Source: Thunnus maccoyii (Eukaryota > Chordata > Actinopteri > Scombriformes > Scombridae). From it: a stretch of DNA of 64,000 bases. The notes under the pieces were generated by a model. That model was not told the DNA's origin and did no database searches. It worked only from the letters and a program-made list of their open reading frames with translations. The position numbers and the translations under genes are program-made. Positions 20,901 to 29,435 of this stretch are shown here, one piece after another; within the stretch, counting starts at the first letter, position 1, and each line of letters begins with the position of its first letter. Location: assembly GCF_910596095.1 (NCBI RefSeq), contig NC_056554.1, positions 372,001 to 436,000 on the forward strand, in the 5' to 3' direction.

Positions 20901-23483
20901 GAATCGCACAGGCCCTATCCAGATCAGTCAAACGTGGAATGCCAATTCTTGGAGCAGACACCTACTGACCACTGTAGCAGGGCCCATGCTCACAGGTGCT
21001 TCCAATCAGGTGCCAATCAGTCACCTGATTAGCAGCACCTGGGGGAGTCAATAGCAAGAGCAAAATAAGCTTTTTGGCATTGGCAGAGAAGATTTGGCAA
21101 ATTTTTCATGGACGCAACCCACATAGTCAGCTCTGCTGCTCATCCCACAAATGCACGTTCCTTTCAAATGTGGCACCATTTAAAAGGGAAAAAAACAGGC
21201 TTTCCAACGGTATAAGATTTATTGCCAAGAAGCATTGTTACAACAAAGAAATAATCTACCAAGCACAAATTTCCTTACTTTTCATGCTAAGTTTATTAAT
21301 TCTTTTCACTGCTTCAGGACCTCTTTATTCTGTCATCGTAAAACAACCTGTTCATGCTTTTAATTTGTGTGTATTTGCAATTAGAAGATGAATTGTTTCA
21401 AGTGCTCTCGGTACTGATGAAACTGATCTGATTTTACGGGTCATTTTTCATTTCTTGTATCTAGCTTCTTGTACAACTGCTGAAGGTGGGGGGTGTGGGT
21501 GGCAGATGATGAGAGAGCTGTCTGTATCTGTGTATTTGTAGTCTATGTTTGTTATATAACGTTGTCATTGTAAGTATGTGTTATATTCTGTATTTTGTGT
21601 GTTTTAGGACCCCCTTGAAAATGAGATGCTACATCTCAAGGGGCTATCCTATTAATAAATTCAACTAAATATATATATCTATATATCATCCAAAACATTA
21701 AAACCACTTGCCTAATATTGTGTAGGTCCCCCTCGTGCCATCAAAACACCTCTGACCCATCAAGGCATGGACTCCACAAGACATCTGAAGGTGTCCTTTG
21801 GTATCTGACACCAAGACATTAGCAGCAGGTCCTTGAAGTCCTGTAAGTTGCGAGGTGGAGCCTCCATGGATCGGACTTCTTTTTCCAACACATTCCACAG
21901 ATGCTCGATGGATTGAGATCTGGGGAATGTGGAGGCCAAGGCAACAACTTGAACTCTTTATCATGTTCCTCAAACCATTCCTGAACAGTTTTTGCAGTTT
22001 GGCAGGGTGCATTATCCTGCTGAAAAAGGCCACTGCCATCAGGGAGTACCAGTGCCATGAAAGGCTGTACTTGGTCTGCAACAATGTTTTGGTAGGCGGT
22101 ACATGTCGAAGTAACGTCCATATGAATACCAGCACACAGGGTTTAACATTGGCCAGAGCATTACACTGCGTCCGCCAGCTTGCTTTCTTCCCATAGTGCA
22201 TTCTGGTGCCATCTCTTCCCCAGGTAAATGATGCACAGGCAACTGGCCGTCCACATGATGTAAAAGAAAACGTGATTCATCAGACGAGGCCACCTTCTTC
22301 CATTGCTCTATGGTCCAGTTCTGATGCTCACTTGCCCATTGTAGGCGCTGTTGGCGGTGGACAGGTGTCAGCATGGGCCCTCTGACTGTTCTGCGGCTAC
22401 ATAGCCCTATACGCAGCAAGCTGCAATGCACTGTGTGTTCTGACACCTGTTTATCATACCCAGTATTAACATTTTCAGCAATTTCAGCTACAGTAGCTCT
22501 TCTGTGGGATCGGACCAGACGGGCGAGCCTTCGTCCCCCACGTGCATCAGTGTGCCTTGGGCAACTATGACCCTGTCACTGGTTCACCAGCTATCTTTCC
22601 TTAGACCATTTTTGGTAGTGACTGGCCACTGCATACTGGGAATACCCCACAAGATGTGCTGTTTTGGAGATGCTCTGACCCAGTCATCTGGTCATCACAA
22701 TTTGACCCTTGTCAAAGTTGCTTAGATCCTTATGCTGGCCCATTTTTCCTGCTTCCAACATATCAACTTCAAGAACAAACTGTTCACTTGCTGCCTAATA
22801 TATTCACTTCATCTGTCAGTGGTTTAAATGTTTTGGCTGATCGGTATATTTACAGTGGGATCTAAAAGTCTAAATGGGAAAGTGGTCTCAGACATTTTGG
22901 ACCCTGCTATGTATGTATTAAAGATATAGTGCTAAATGCACACACACACATACATACATACATACACACGCATGCACGCACACACATATATGTATATATA
23001 TGTGTGTATATATATAATTTGCTTGAAAAGTGCTTGAATTTGATTTAAGAAAAGGTGTAGGAACCCTGAGTGTCATAAAGGACTAAAGAAATTAGAAAAT
23101 ATTCACATTTGAGAATCTGGAACCAGAGAATTTGGAAATTTTCCTCTTAAAAATGACTCAAAACAATTAATCAATTATCAAAATAGTTGGCGATTAATTT
23201 AATAGTTGGCAACTAATCGATTCATCCTTGCAGCTGTAGCCATAATGTAATGTGACGGAACAAGGCCTGAGTCTGCTCGCTACGTCTTAGAGCTGGTAGC
23301 TAATGAAATATTCATATACACATATCTTTTTTATTGTATTCATTAACTGGTGTTCTTTGTACTTACTGTGATTAATTAGTGAACGTTAAAGACTGTAACT
23401 GAGTCTTCCAATCTCTGTGTCTGTTTTCTTCACAGGAAGACGAGTCACCCAGGAGTGTGTTGGAGGAGATGGGCTTGGCGTAG
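3511..23483 (+). CDS. ap1s1: AP-1 complex subunit sigma-1A, five coding exons (3511-3513, 7228-7406, 14659-14767, 16514-16651, 23436-23483)
   Basis: The small subunit of the AP-1 clathrin adaptor, which binds the gamma subunit and helps recognise dileucine sorting signals on cargo at the trans-Golgi network and endosomes. Joining the five exons gives 477 nt including the stop, a 158-residue protein, the same length as mammalian AP1S1. It is one clathrin-adaptor small-chain (longin-fold) domain. The small-chain signature IVYKRYASLYF lies at residues 57-67, split by the exon 2/3 junction. [14 protein letters not shown] follows in exon 4. The start [20 protein letters not shown] and the tail [15 protein letters not shown] match sigma-1A; as I recall the paralogues, AP1S2 begins MQFM and ends EEIGLT. 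All junctions are GT/AG and keep frame. Downstream lies VGF, as in mammals. Identity is very secure; UTR limits are not visible. Confidence 0.97.
6215..6430 (-). mobile_element. Tc1/mariner-like end fragment
   Basis: The sequence CCAGCCAAAACTTGGGACAG, then TTTTCTACATTGTAGAACAA and CTTTGCACACTCTTGGCA, matches the terminal region of fish Tc1-like transposons, read toward the transposase C terminus on the minus strand. Only this end remains. Confidence 0.7.
6640..7150. mobile_element. Palindromic TIR element, family A copy 1
   Basis: The inverted arms CTGATATATCTTATTCCTCT and TTATTTGATATATCAGTCTT, and the block GTTGGTTTTGGACTTTGAAT, are shared with copies at 24024-24470 and 39145-39540. No coding content. 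It lies just before AP1S1 exon 2. Confidence 0.55.
7228..7406 (+). CDS. ap1s1: AP1S1 coding exon 2
   Basis: The acceptor CCTTGTCTTTGCAG precedes the exon and the donor is AG|GTAAAA. The exon encodes residues 2-60 plus two bases of Arg61. It carries the first strands of the longin fold ([17 protein letters not shown]) and the conserved [12 protein letters not shown] segment. The residues [10 protein letters not shown] differ from the TSDKERKKM I recall in mammals, ordinary fish divergence. Confidence 0.97.
7450..7775. mobile_element. Diverged hAT-type MITE (TAGGGCTGCAACTAA family)
   Basis: Arms with GATCAATCGATTAATGGCTT and GTCAATCGAGTAATCAGC, ending in TTTCAGCTCTA, resemble the element at 18165-23238. 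Too decayed to define target duplications. Confidence 0.45.
7925..8210. mobile_element. Penelope-like element terminal fragment
   Basis: GAGCAATGTTTTGATCTACC followed by AGATCTTCGTCAGGCATT is the kind of end seen in Penelope-like elements and related repeats. AGATCCGCACACTGCACTAG on the left and ACTAGTACAGTGTGCGGATC on the right form an inverted pair around it. Confidence 0.4.
8475..8545 (-). mobile_element. tRNA-type SINE remnant, antisense
   Basis: GACATGCAACAGGTCAGCTG, GGAATTGAACTGAGGATG and the following GTGGTATGTGGCTTAAGC look like the antisense of a tRNA-derived promoter with a degraded B box (GAATTGAAC). No intact tRNA fold can be drawn. Confidence 0.4.
9908..10740 (-). mobile_element. 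hAT element remnant with transposase C-terminal domain
   Basis: Ends read GCAGGAGTTTTCAACCTTTT on the left and CACTGGTTGCGAATGACTGC on the right, the usual hAT/Charlie-type ends. On the minus strand 10474-10136 keeps about 110 codons ([15 protein letters not shown], then [19 protein letters not shown]), like the dimerisation domain of ZBED/FAM200-type transposases. The catalytic core and BED finger are missing. Confidence 0.65.
10815..11060 (-). mobile_element. LINE 3' end fragment, unclassified
   Basis: TTCGTTTATTTGCACAGAGG, CAGGAGAGGAAAGAAGCCCA and a following C-run resemble a common antisense LINE 3' end in fish. Assigned from memory of the pattern only. Confidence 0.35.
11080..11310 (-). 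mobile_element. 3' end of L2-like LINE, antisense
   Basis: An (ATTCA)n tail, then TATAGCACCAAATCATAACA, CCCCATGAGCAAGCATTTGG and AGAACCGGGCTCTAGGTGG, the reverse complement of the 3'UTR of the LINE at 54230-55920. Only the 3' end is present, the usual product of aborted reverse transcription. Confidence 0.75.
11911..11970. repeat. (CA)n microsatellite
   Basis: A pure CA run of about 16 units followed by imperfect CATA units. Confidence 0.95.
12319..12825. mobile_element. TIR element, family B, both arms
   Basis: The left arm (TGGTAGATTATTTCTTTGTT, AACAATGC, GGAAAGCCTGTTTATTTCCC) and the right arm (its reverse complement at about 12700-12800) form terminal inverted repeats of about 130 bp. 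A half copy lies at 21070-21290. The frame across it has no recognised domain. Confidence 0.6.
12920..13085. repeat. Common teleost interspersed repeat fragment
   Basis: GGTCCAGACTGAAATATCTC and TGGATTGCCATGAAATTTGG belong to a repeat I recognise as widespread in percomorph fish. Its class is not known to me. Confidence 0.45.
13100..14090 (+). pseudogene. L2-like LINE reverse transcriptase fragment
   Basis: The frame at 13146 reads [20 protein letters not shown], an RT palm block A with the aspartate present. Further on, degraded frames give [11 protein letters not shown] (13458 onward, the ADD box) and DINTWMS. Many stops and frameshifts; it is dead. The family matches the LINE pieces at 41490, 54230 and 58795. 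Confidence 0.75.
14345..14420. repeat. (GATA)n with LINE-type 3' tail
   Basis: AGATAGATAGATAAATACTT followed by TATTTATCCCAAAAATTAAA is the tail form of a truncated fish retroposon. Too short to name. Confidence 0.4.
14624..14647 (+). repeat. (TG)12 at the AP1S1 exon 3 acceptor
   Basis: Twelve perfect TG units end ten bases before the acceptor AG at 14657-14658, where a pyrimidine tract would normally lie. UG repeats in RNA are bound by TDP-43 and CELF proteins (established). Confidence 0.95.
14659..14767 (+). CDS. ap1s1: AP1S1 coding exon 3
   Basis: The exon starts with the third base of the Arg61 codon and encodes residues 62-97 ([20 protein letters not shown], then a helix ending LLDKYFGS). 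The donor is AGT|GTAAGT. Length is 109 nt, so skipping it would shift the frame. The acceptor ATTCATGCAG has almost no pyrimidine tract; a (TG)12 repeat occupies that place instead. Confidence 0.97.
14768..16513 (+). other. ap1s1: AP1S1 intron 3
   Basis: Donor GTAAGT to acceptor TTGTACAG. Most of it is the Tigger-like element at 15055-16050; the flanks hold nothing recognised. Confidence 0.85.
15055..16050 (+). mobile_element. Tigger/pogo-like element, internally deleted
   Basis: Starts CAGTGGAAACTGCTTATAG, ends CATTTTCCACTG, flanked by TA on both sides, the pogo target duplication. At 15721-15850 it keeps [20 protein letters not shown] and on to [10 protein letters not shown], the first helix-turn-helix of a CENP-B/Tigger DNA-binding domain, then stops. 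The DDE domain is gone. A (TC)n stretch lies at 15427-15465. Confidence 0.8.
16514..16651 (+). CDS. ap1s1: AP1S1 coding exon 4
   Basis: The acceptor is TTGTACAG and the donor GAG|GTAACC. The exon is 138 nt and encodes residues 98-143, [20 protein letters not shown] onward to [16 protein letters not shown]. This is the most conserved segment of the sigma subunits. Both boundaries are phase 0, so the exon could be skipped in frame, though that would remove the core of the fold. Confidence 0.97.
16727..17334. mobile_element. MITE with TIR CTTCAGTATTTTTCAACCTG
   Basis: The left end CCTCAGTATTTTTCAACCTG followed by GACCCTATT is mirrored at 17301-17333. The internal piece TTTTATTTCTCTGTATGGTC at about 17090 recurs near 54145, so a related copy may lie there. 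No transposase. Confidence 0.65.
18640..19790 (-). pseudogene. Non-LTR retrotransposon 3' ORF, internally deleted
   Basis: The minus strand reads [57 protein letters not shown], then after a break [20 protein letters not shown] and [20 protein letters not shown]. This is the RT C-terminal part and tail of a LINE frequent in fish (possibly Dong-R4/Rex6; clade uncertain). A gap near 18965-19010 has removed a large part between PSWRDKPLH and the tail, and frames shift. Defective. Confidence 0.75.
19948..20458 (+). pseudogene. L1/Tx1-type ORF1 protein fragment
   Basis: From ATG 19948 ([20 protein letters not shown]). About residues 30-90 form a heptad coiled coil ([20 protein letters not shown]), followed by [19 protein letters not shown], the start of the RRM-like domain of L1-type ORF1 (transposase 22 family). 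ORF1 proteins coat LINE RNA. The frame loses similarity after RPILVKFL near 20420, where the neighbouring Tc1 begins. No ORF2 follows. Confidence 0.75.
20440..21060 (-). pseudogene. Tc1-like transposase copy 1, deleted
   Basis: The minus strand from 20961 reads [20 protein letters not shown] and [20 protein letters not shown], the first HTH of Tc1 transposases, then a [15 protein letters not shown] linker. Further down, FSDESRF near 20495 is the block around the second aspartate of DDE. The C-terminal third with the last acidic residue is missing. A 5' TIR-like segment reaches about 21060. Confidence 0.8.
21070..21290. mobile_element. TIR element, family B, half copy
   Basis: The right half of the element at 12319-12825, very similar (GGCATTGGCAGAGAAGATTT, TTTCCAACGGTATAAGATTT). 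The left half is absent; the Tc1 copy abuts where it would be. Confidence 0.7.
21688..22848 (-). pseudogene. Tc1-like transposon copy 2, near full length
   Basis: Ends CCAAAACATTAAAACCAC (left) and GTGGTTTAAATGTTTTGGCT as read reversed on the right form the inverted repeats. The minus strand keeps [16 protein letters not shown], the second-aspartate block, [20 protein letters not shown], and [12 protein letters not shown], the DDE C-terminal block. Frameshifts between these make it inactive. Length about 1.16 kb, near complete for Tc1. Confidence 0.85.
22936..23016. repeat. (CA)n/(CATA)n/(TA)n microsatellite
   Basis: ACACACACA, CATACATACATAC and TATATATG tracts at the junction of the Tc1 copy and the right end of the second-level element. 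Confidence 0.9.
23436..23483 (+). CDS. ap1s1: AP1S1 terminal coding exon 5
   Basis: The acceptor TTTTCTTCACAG is followed by 15 codons, [15 protein letters not shown], and TAG. The tail is diagnostic for sigma-1A rather than sigma-1B or 1C. It was too short for ORF calling and was found from the acceptor plus the expected C terminus. Confidence 0.96.
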   Translation, partial: EDESPRSVLEEMGLA

Positions 23484-23650
23484 TACACAGCACCGTTGTG
23501 AGAGACTATAGATACTAAGGCAGAGGGCTGGATGAGTGGGGGTGGGATGGAATCTGGGAATGAACATGCTTGGACTGACAGCACTGGTTCTGTGTATCTG
23601 TGGGCTCTGGGGACTGATAAACAGTGTTTAACTGAGGAAGAGACTCAGTT

Positions 23651-23695
23651 AGGACTGGAAGATCCTTGTGTGTGTCTGTGTGTCTGTGTGTCTGT

Positions 23696-23768
<73 letters not shown>
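23651..23768 (+). repeat. (TG)n tract in the AP1S1 3'UTR
   Basis: Imperfect TGTC/TG units, then a pure (TG)34 at 23701-23768, 168 bases after the AP1S1 stop codon, so almost certainly transcribed as UG repeats. The long Cys/Val frame across it is an artefact. Confidence 0.95.
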
Positions 23769-23769
<1 letters not shown>

Positions 23770-24023
23770 TCTGTGTGTGGCTGCAGGAGGGTTCAGAATT
23801 TTAAATGGGTGAGATGGAGTCCAGTTTGCTTATAAGAGTTAAGATAATAACCCACCATGGATACTGGCTTTAGAGCCATACTGAGGCAGGTTTGTAGTTT
23901 CGCTGATGCTTTGATACAAATAGCACACTGTTTCATGGAGTTTGGTCAGATACTCAGTGTGGGCTTAAGAGTAGGTTGGGGATTTTGGGAATAGAAAAAG
24001 AGAGAGAAAAAAAACTGGGAATC

Positions 24024-24470
24024 ACTTAAAGGATAAGTCTGGTGTTATTATATATTTTCTTATTGTAAACAATTCTCTTGAAGAGACCAAATCCAACAAT
24101 GTGTTAGTCCATCTCTCAGTACTTCTGACTTCCCTACCCTGTGTGTCGCTCTCAGTCCCAAGCACATTGGTTCCTACTGAAGATGTAAATCTTAAAAAAT
24201 AGCTCACAAATATATAGTTTTGTATTTAAAAAAAACAGCTGGTCACTGTAGTTTTTAACAAATGTTACTCAAACAGGAGGAAGTAGTGCATTTCAAGGGG
24301 ACTGTTTTCAGCGGCGGATGAATCCACATTTGTTGCTTCACAGCACAGAGAAATAAGATATATCAGGCTTTGGATACACACACAGTACTTGTTATTGTTG
24401 GTTTTGGACTTTGAATTGTTGACAAAACAAAAACTACTGGATATCACCAGACTTATTTAAAGAAAAAAAT
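24024..24470. mobile_element. Palindromic TIR element, family A copy 2
   Basis: Contains CAATGTGTTAGTCCAT, AATAAGATATATCAGGCTTT and TTGGTTTTGGACTTTGAATT, shared with 6640-7150 and 39145-39540. Ends are mutual inverted repeats (TTATTGTAAACAATT against AATTGTTGACAAAAC, imperfect). Confidence 0.6.
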
Positions 24471-25158
24471 TCAATGTTTTTGCAGTCTTGCTTTTGTAGT
24501 GTTCGCCATTATTCCTATTGATTATGGAAGCAATAATATACCAGAGAATGAGTGTTCCACCAGTGTGTTGTCATCAATATCAGGACACCTCGTAGAGCTA
24601 TTATCCCACTTGGATTATTACCTGTCACCACTGCAAAAAAACCCAAAACAAAACAAAAAACTGTGTTCAAATAGTCATCCAATTTAAGTCATGATTAGTT
24701 CTGTTTAACTGATGGTTGCATTGCATGAAGCTTTGGTGTTATTGCTATGGTTACCTGCAGTTTAATATACAGATGCAGGGTTTCCCACAGAAAAGCTGTT
24801 AGGTCTGGTGACGAGTATCTTTTGACAGGGGTCGGTGGCCCGTTGCAGACATGGCAACATTAAGGTAGGCCCCGTCTGTACCTTTCACAAATGTAGAGTG
24901 GTGGTTAAAGTGTTGATGAGTTTTCCTCAAATAGTTCTAACAGACACTCACCAACCATTAAGAAACATGCACTTTCTGTGGCCATGGTGCAGCTTCACTG
25001 CTGGTGTCGGTGGATGCAGCCACTCTGTTAGATACAGTCTATGTCAAACAGAACCAGACAGGTTGTAAACGAATCCCCAATTTAACCATATTATATCAAC
25101 TGGATTCTGAATAGAAATCAACTGAAACATACAGTGTAGTAGTCATCTATAATGTAAC

Positions 25159-25521
25159 TAGGGATGCACCGATCTGACTTTTTCAGTCCTGATACCTGGG
25201 CTTTTGGTATTGGCCGATACCATGTACCAATCGATGACCAGTGTTTAATTAATAAGCTGTATACCTCACTGTGTGGAGAAGACTGGGATCATTCTTTTAT
25301 ATGTAAGGCAATATCAAGCTTGACAAAAACGTTGCTTTCTTAACTTTGTAAAACAAAATGTAACAAATAAATACATAGATATAAATTTACTGAATTGTTA
25401 TTTATTAAAATAATGGTATCCAATACCAAATCGATCCATTATCACGGATACCCAATCCAGCTATTTGAGTCAGTATCAGACCAGTATCTGATATCAGTGC
25501 ATCGTTATTGGTGCATCTCTA
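25159..25521. mobile_element. hAT-type MITE (TAGGGATGCACCGAT family)
   Basis: Ends TAGGGATGCACCGATCTGAC and TTATTGGTGCATCTCTA are inverted. Flanks AATGTAAC (25151-25158) and GTTGTAAC (25522-25529) agree at 6 of 8 positions, a decayed 8-bp hAT target duplication. Confidence 0.8.
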
Positions 25522-26527
25522 GTTGTAACACTGCATGTTCATATCTATGTACTATCTCTGTACTCTAAAAGATCTAATGGATGTTAACAACAGGCAGGCT
25601 GGGTAATTTACTTTCACTTCCAGTGAAGTCATTTAAGCACATGATGGCTTGAATGGCCTGTGTTGTTGCTTTGTGCATCACATTATAAAGCCGGGTTGAG
25701 TCAGCATGATCCCAAGATCTCAGCAGTGAAGATACAAGTGTCGTCATAACTAATAGGATTTGAGGGCCACAATTACGACATCTTCCTTTCTTTTCTGGCC
25801 TCACTCTCTAGTTGTTCTAGTATATAATCCAGAGATGGCATCAGAAACACCCGTCACTATATTGCAATTTATTGAACAATTGATGCTTCAAGATTTTATG
25901 TTGACTTTTTTCATACAGGCAGAGTTGTACCTTTTGAAATTCATTCCCGTATCTGTGATTGGTCCATCTTACCCAATACAGTGGGCCTAGGCTGTTAAAC
26001 TGCAGAATGGATTGAGAATAATGAACTGAAGACATTTGAGATTTGCATCACAACCTAAAATAGCTTGTTCCCATATGAGCCATTCATATGCACCATAGAT
26101 TGACTGATGTACTAACAAGATTGAAATGTCGAGTCTATCTTATGCAATTTAACAAAGTGCAACTGAGAATCACATCCCACTTAGTTTACCTCCAGAAAGC
26201 AGGAAGCTAACGCTGAGATAGAGTGACTGACACTACATGTTAGGACTGGACTCAAGTTCCAAGGCAATTAGAAATAAATGAATAATAGACAAGTACATCC
26301 TATGGTCAGACATAATTTTATGAATTTTTATCCTTTGAATGTCTGGTTGTTACTGATGTTGCTGATCTAATCTGATGTCTGTGTGAAATGCCATCAAGGG
26401 CAGGAAGGTAAAATGGCAGGATCAGATATAGATGCTCTTCCTTTAGTAGATGAAATGACATTTAAGTTAAACAAAGTGCATTCTTTAAACAGTAGTATGC
26501 CTGCAATCAGTTTTGAATGTATTTCTT

Positions 26528-26789
26528 AGGGGTGTAACAGTTCACCAAAGTCATGGTTTGTCCATACCTCATGTTTTAGGTCAGGGTTTGGTTTGTTTCC
26601 CAGTTTCTATTTCAACTTGATTTAGTTTAGACTGGCATGTAAGTTGCTGGAAACGTATGCAAATGCACAAAGATCTTATGTTTATTCTCACACATGTGCA
26701 ACTTTTGCTCAGCACCTGTACGAGGCCCATGCAGGCCCTATACAAAGCTGACAATGTAGAGTGAACATGTGCACTGTTACACCCCTGGT
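26528..26789. mobile_element. hAT-type MITE (AGGGGTGTAAC ends)
   Basis: Begins AGGGGTGTAACAGTTCACC, ends GTGCACTGTTACACCCCT. No clear target duplication. Confidence 0.65.
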
Positions 26790-29435
26790 ATTTAGTCTAA
26801 AGTTAGTGTGTGTTGTGTTGTGTTCTTATATAATGTATTACATGTTTACTTCATAAGCTGTGGACAGGGATGATTATATTAGCTGTACTATCAAACTTCC
26901 TTCGCAGTCACTTTTAAGGTATGTACAAAAACTCATCATTCATCACATGTAGTGAACCAGATTTTCCCTTGGATTAACTATTCGGGAAAATAAATGATTG
27001 TACAGTGTCTGCAAGCAGTCTTATCCATGTTCCTTCATGGCAAGATGAGGTTTTAAAAAGCCAAAATGCTTCAGGAACCACTTAGTTTCAGCAAATGTTC
27101 ACTTTCTTCAAATAAATACATTGAAATAATTATTTTCATAAAATCAGAACTGATTATTACAATATCATGTCATCAGTGCTTTCACAAAATGTATCAATCA
27201 CTCATTTCACACAGCTGAAACAGATCTTTTCATTTAAAATAATTTCTTTTAGGCTGAATTACAATATTAAGACAACCAGGATTCCAGATACATTGTTTTG
27301 TTAGCAGTTGCTACAAAGGTCTTGTTACATTTTCCAGTCCTATGTAAACCTACAGAGGAAAACCTTTCTTGTACTGCCTCAAAGTAAATGCTTATCTTTC
27401 ATTATACAGGATTATCATTTCTACAGTGTTCTATCAGGAATTCTGAATCTCTGAACCTCCATCTAATTTCTTATAGGAAATTACTTTTCTTTCTTTGAAT
27501 GCTTTCATCACATTCCTAGATCACAGCCTTTCAAATGTATGAAAGACAGGGGTGTGGTGGTTGGTAGTAGATGTGGATGAAGGAAAGTTGGATGGCAGTG
27601 GTTACAGGAGGAATTTGGTTTTAGCTTGACTGCTTTCCTTCTTTTCTGGGTCTTGCTATCGTGCTCAAAGAGTTGCTGCAGTGCAATTAAAGAATGATGT
27701 GGACTGTCAAAGATGTGATCAGTTCAAGTGAAAAATGTTTAGATGTTCAGATTATGCTTGAAGTTTGTACACTGTGTGAGCAGCTTGATTCTGGTTGGTG
27801 ATGGGTCTCTATTTAGTTTTGTTTTAAATATTCTTTTTTTTAATGCTCCAATATTGCTTTTAACTACAACAAGAAACAGACAACAGCTCATGACAGACCA
27901 TCCACCCACCAGCCAAGTTTGTCACACACCTCATGTGACCTCCTGAACATGTTATTGGTATATTTGTACAGAGAACTTTTAAGTGAATATCGAATTGTCA
28001 TTGCAACACTATGTTCTTTTAGAGGGCACATCCTCATGACCCTTGAGTAAGTGTACTTCCTGGAGAAACTAAGAAAGTGTAGAGGTCTTAGTTGGGAACA
28101 GGCTGCAGTACATTCATGCTGAACTTTTCTAAGGAGGGGCAAATGGCACTGCAGAGTCAGTTCTGTTGAATGTCTGTTCTCTGTACACATAAATCCTTTT
28201 GTTTTCCTCTGTATGAGACACCTGCTGAACTCTAAATGTTAGTACATGTTCCAGGAGTAAGGGCTCATCGTGTGATCTGATTGTTTTCTAATATGCCAGA
28301 GATAGAATGATGCATTGTATCGCTGTGTAAGAGGGACAAATGCGAAAAAAGGAGCACACAGGGAAGAGAAGCTGAAAATGTGTTGCAGTACAATCTGCTG
28401 GAAACTGCTGCAAAACAAAGACACCAGCTTGTCGGTTGTTTCCGGACCAGCATCGGAGACGAATCATTTCAATTCTGAGATGGCAGTATGTTTAATAATT
28501 TGAGAAAAATGTTACAAATCTTTGTCAAGTCTTGAATTCCGTCATAAATCTCAAAATTCAGTCTAATCTCAGAATTTTAATGTATTTTTTCCTTTATCCC
28601 TGTGACCCTCAATATTCTTCAAATGAACTAGTTGGTGCAATGTGACAGATGTGCAACATGTTTCTAGTTGTTTTGAATGGCCACTCATTAGAAAGCAGGG
28701 TATCATAACCTCCCCCTCTCTGCATCACACTGCCTCCCCCAAGAATTTGGTGTCTGTGTCATGACTTTGTAGTTCTGACGGGATAACAACACTCACTTTT
28801 GGACAGTCTCACCTCGAAGACATTCACAGGGTTGCACACAGTTGTATGCGTACTTTGACACCTCAGCACACCTGTCCAAATGCTGCTTAAAGTTGGTGTG
28901 ATTGTCAGAAATTCTGTTTTGGCCACAATCCAACAAGCACTTCATTTGAAACATACTGAAAGGGCAATCCTCCTCACATTCTTCATATTTGAGGGGCTTC
29001 CTGTGGTTGTATCATTAACCCTGACCTCTGCTGCCCCTTTTTCTCATTCAAAGGGACATTCTTCTAACGTGGATAACTTTTAATAGTGTGTTAAATAACG
29101 TTTTTTTTCTTCTCCACTGGGTGAGATTTTATTTAATACCCAGTTTCAACTTTGTCTTTAGTCAATCAGCTCATCATATGTTTTGACTTAATCAATTTGG
29201 TGATTGTCATAAATTAATTAATATAAAAGAGAATGAAGATTTTGATTTTAAATCTCTCTGTTTGAGGAAGAAAATTTGAGACAGTGTATTGTTGAGTGAG
29301 CTGTAAAGGGGCCCTAGTGTAGAAAAGCAGAAGCTCTTTGAATCTGTGTAATGGTCTACAGGCAAAGGCTAAAGGGACTTGGTGTGTGAATGTAATTTTA
29401 TAAAGAAATAAAACATTTTAAGCAAAATCAAATGG

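Larger units (their letters stand above)
18349..23068. mobile_element. Second-level TIR element (CAGGGTT ends)
   Basis: Begins CAGGGTTTGTACCAGGGCTG and ends TAGGAACCCTG, with matching internal motifs AGTGCTTGAAAGTGCTTGAA (about 18440) and TTGCTTGAAAAGTGCTTGAA (about 23019). It interrupts the outer MITE at 18348/23069 without a clear 8-bp duplication. Only its ends are its own; the middle is later insertions. Confidence 0.65.
18165..23238. mobile_element. Outer hAT-type MITE, split by later insertions
   Basis: The left half is 18165-18348 (TAGGGCTGCAACTAATGATA) and the right half 23069-23238 (ending CTTGCAGCTGTA), together about 354 bp and palindromic at the ends. The flanks give an 8-bp target duplication, GCTATAAT (18157-18164) and GCCATAAT (23239-23246), one mismatch. 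This is a hAT signature and proves that everything between arrived later. Confidence 0.85.
16652..23435 (+). other. ap1s1: AP1S1 intron 4
   Basis: Donor GTAACC to acceptor TTCTTCACAG, 6.8 kb. It holds a TIR element at 16727-17334 and the nested stack at 18165-23238. 17340-18150 has nothing recognised. Confidence 0.85.
23484..29435 (+). other. AP1S1 3'UTR / downstream region with candidate poly(A) sites
   Basis: No coding exon is seen here. Candidate poly(A) signals AATAAA lie near 25368, 26272 and 26988, and the best is at 29407-29412, followed about 25 bases later by a GT-rich stretch (GGTGTGTTCCTGATGTTTTG). If the last is used, the 3'UTR is about 6 kb and includes three TIR elements and a long (TG) tract. 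From 26800 to 29400 I see no recognisable repeat. Which signal is used is unknown. Confidence 0.35.

Noticed and set aside
3511..23483. AP1S2 or AP1S3 as the identity of the first gene
   Set aside because: The MMRFM start, MVRELM segment and [15 protein letters not shown] tail fit sigma-1A; AP1S2 would have MQFM and EEIGLT. The VGF neighbour also supports AP1S1.
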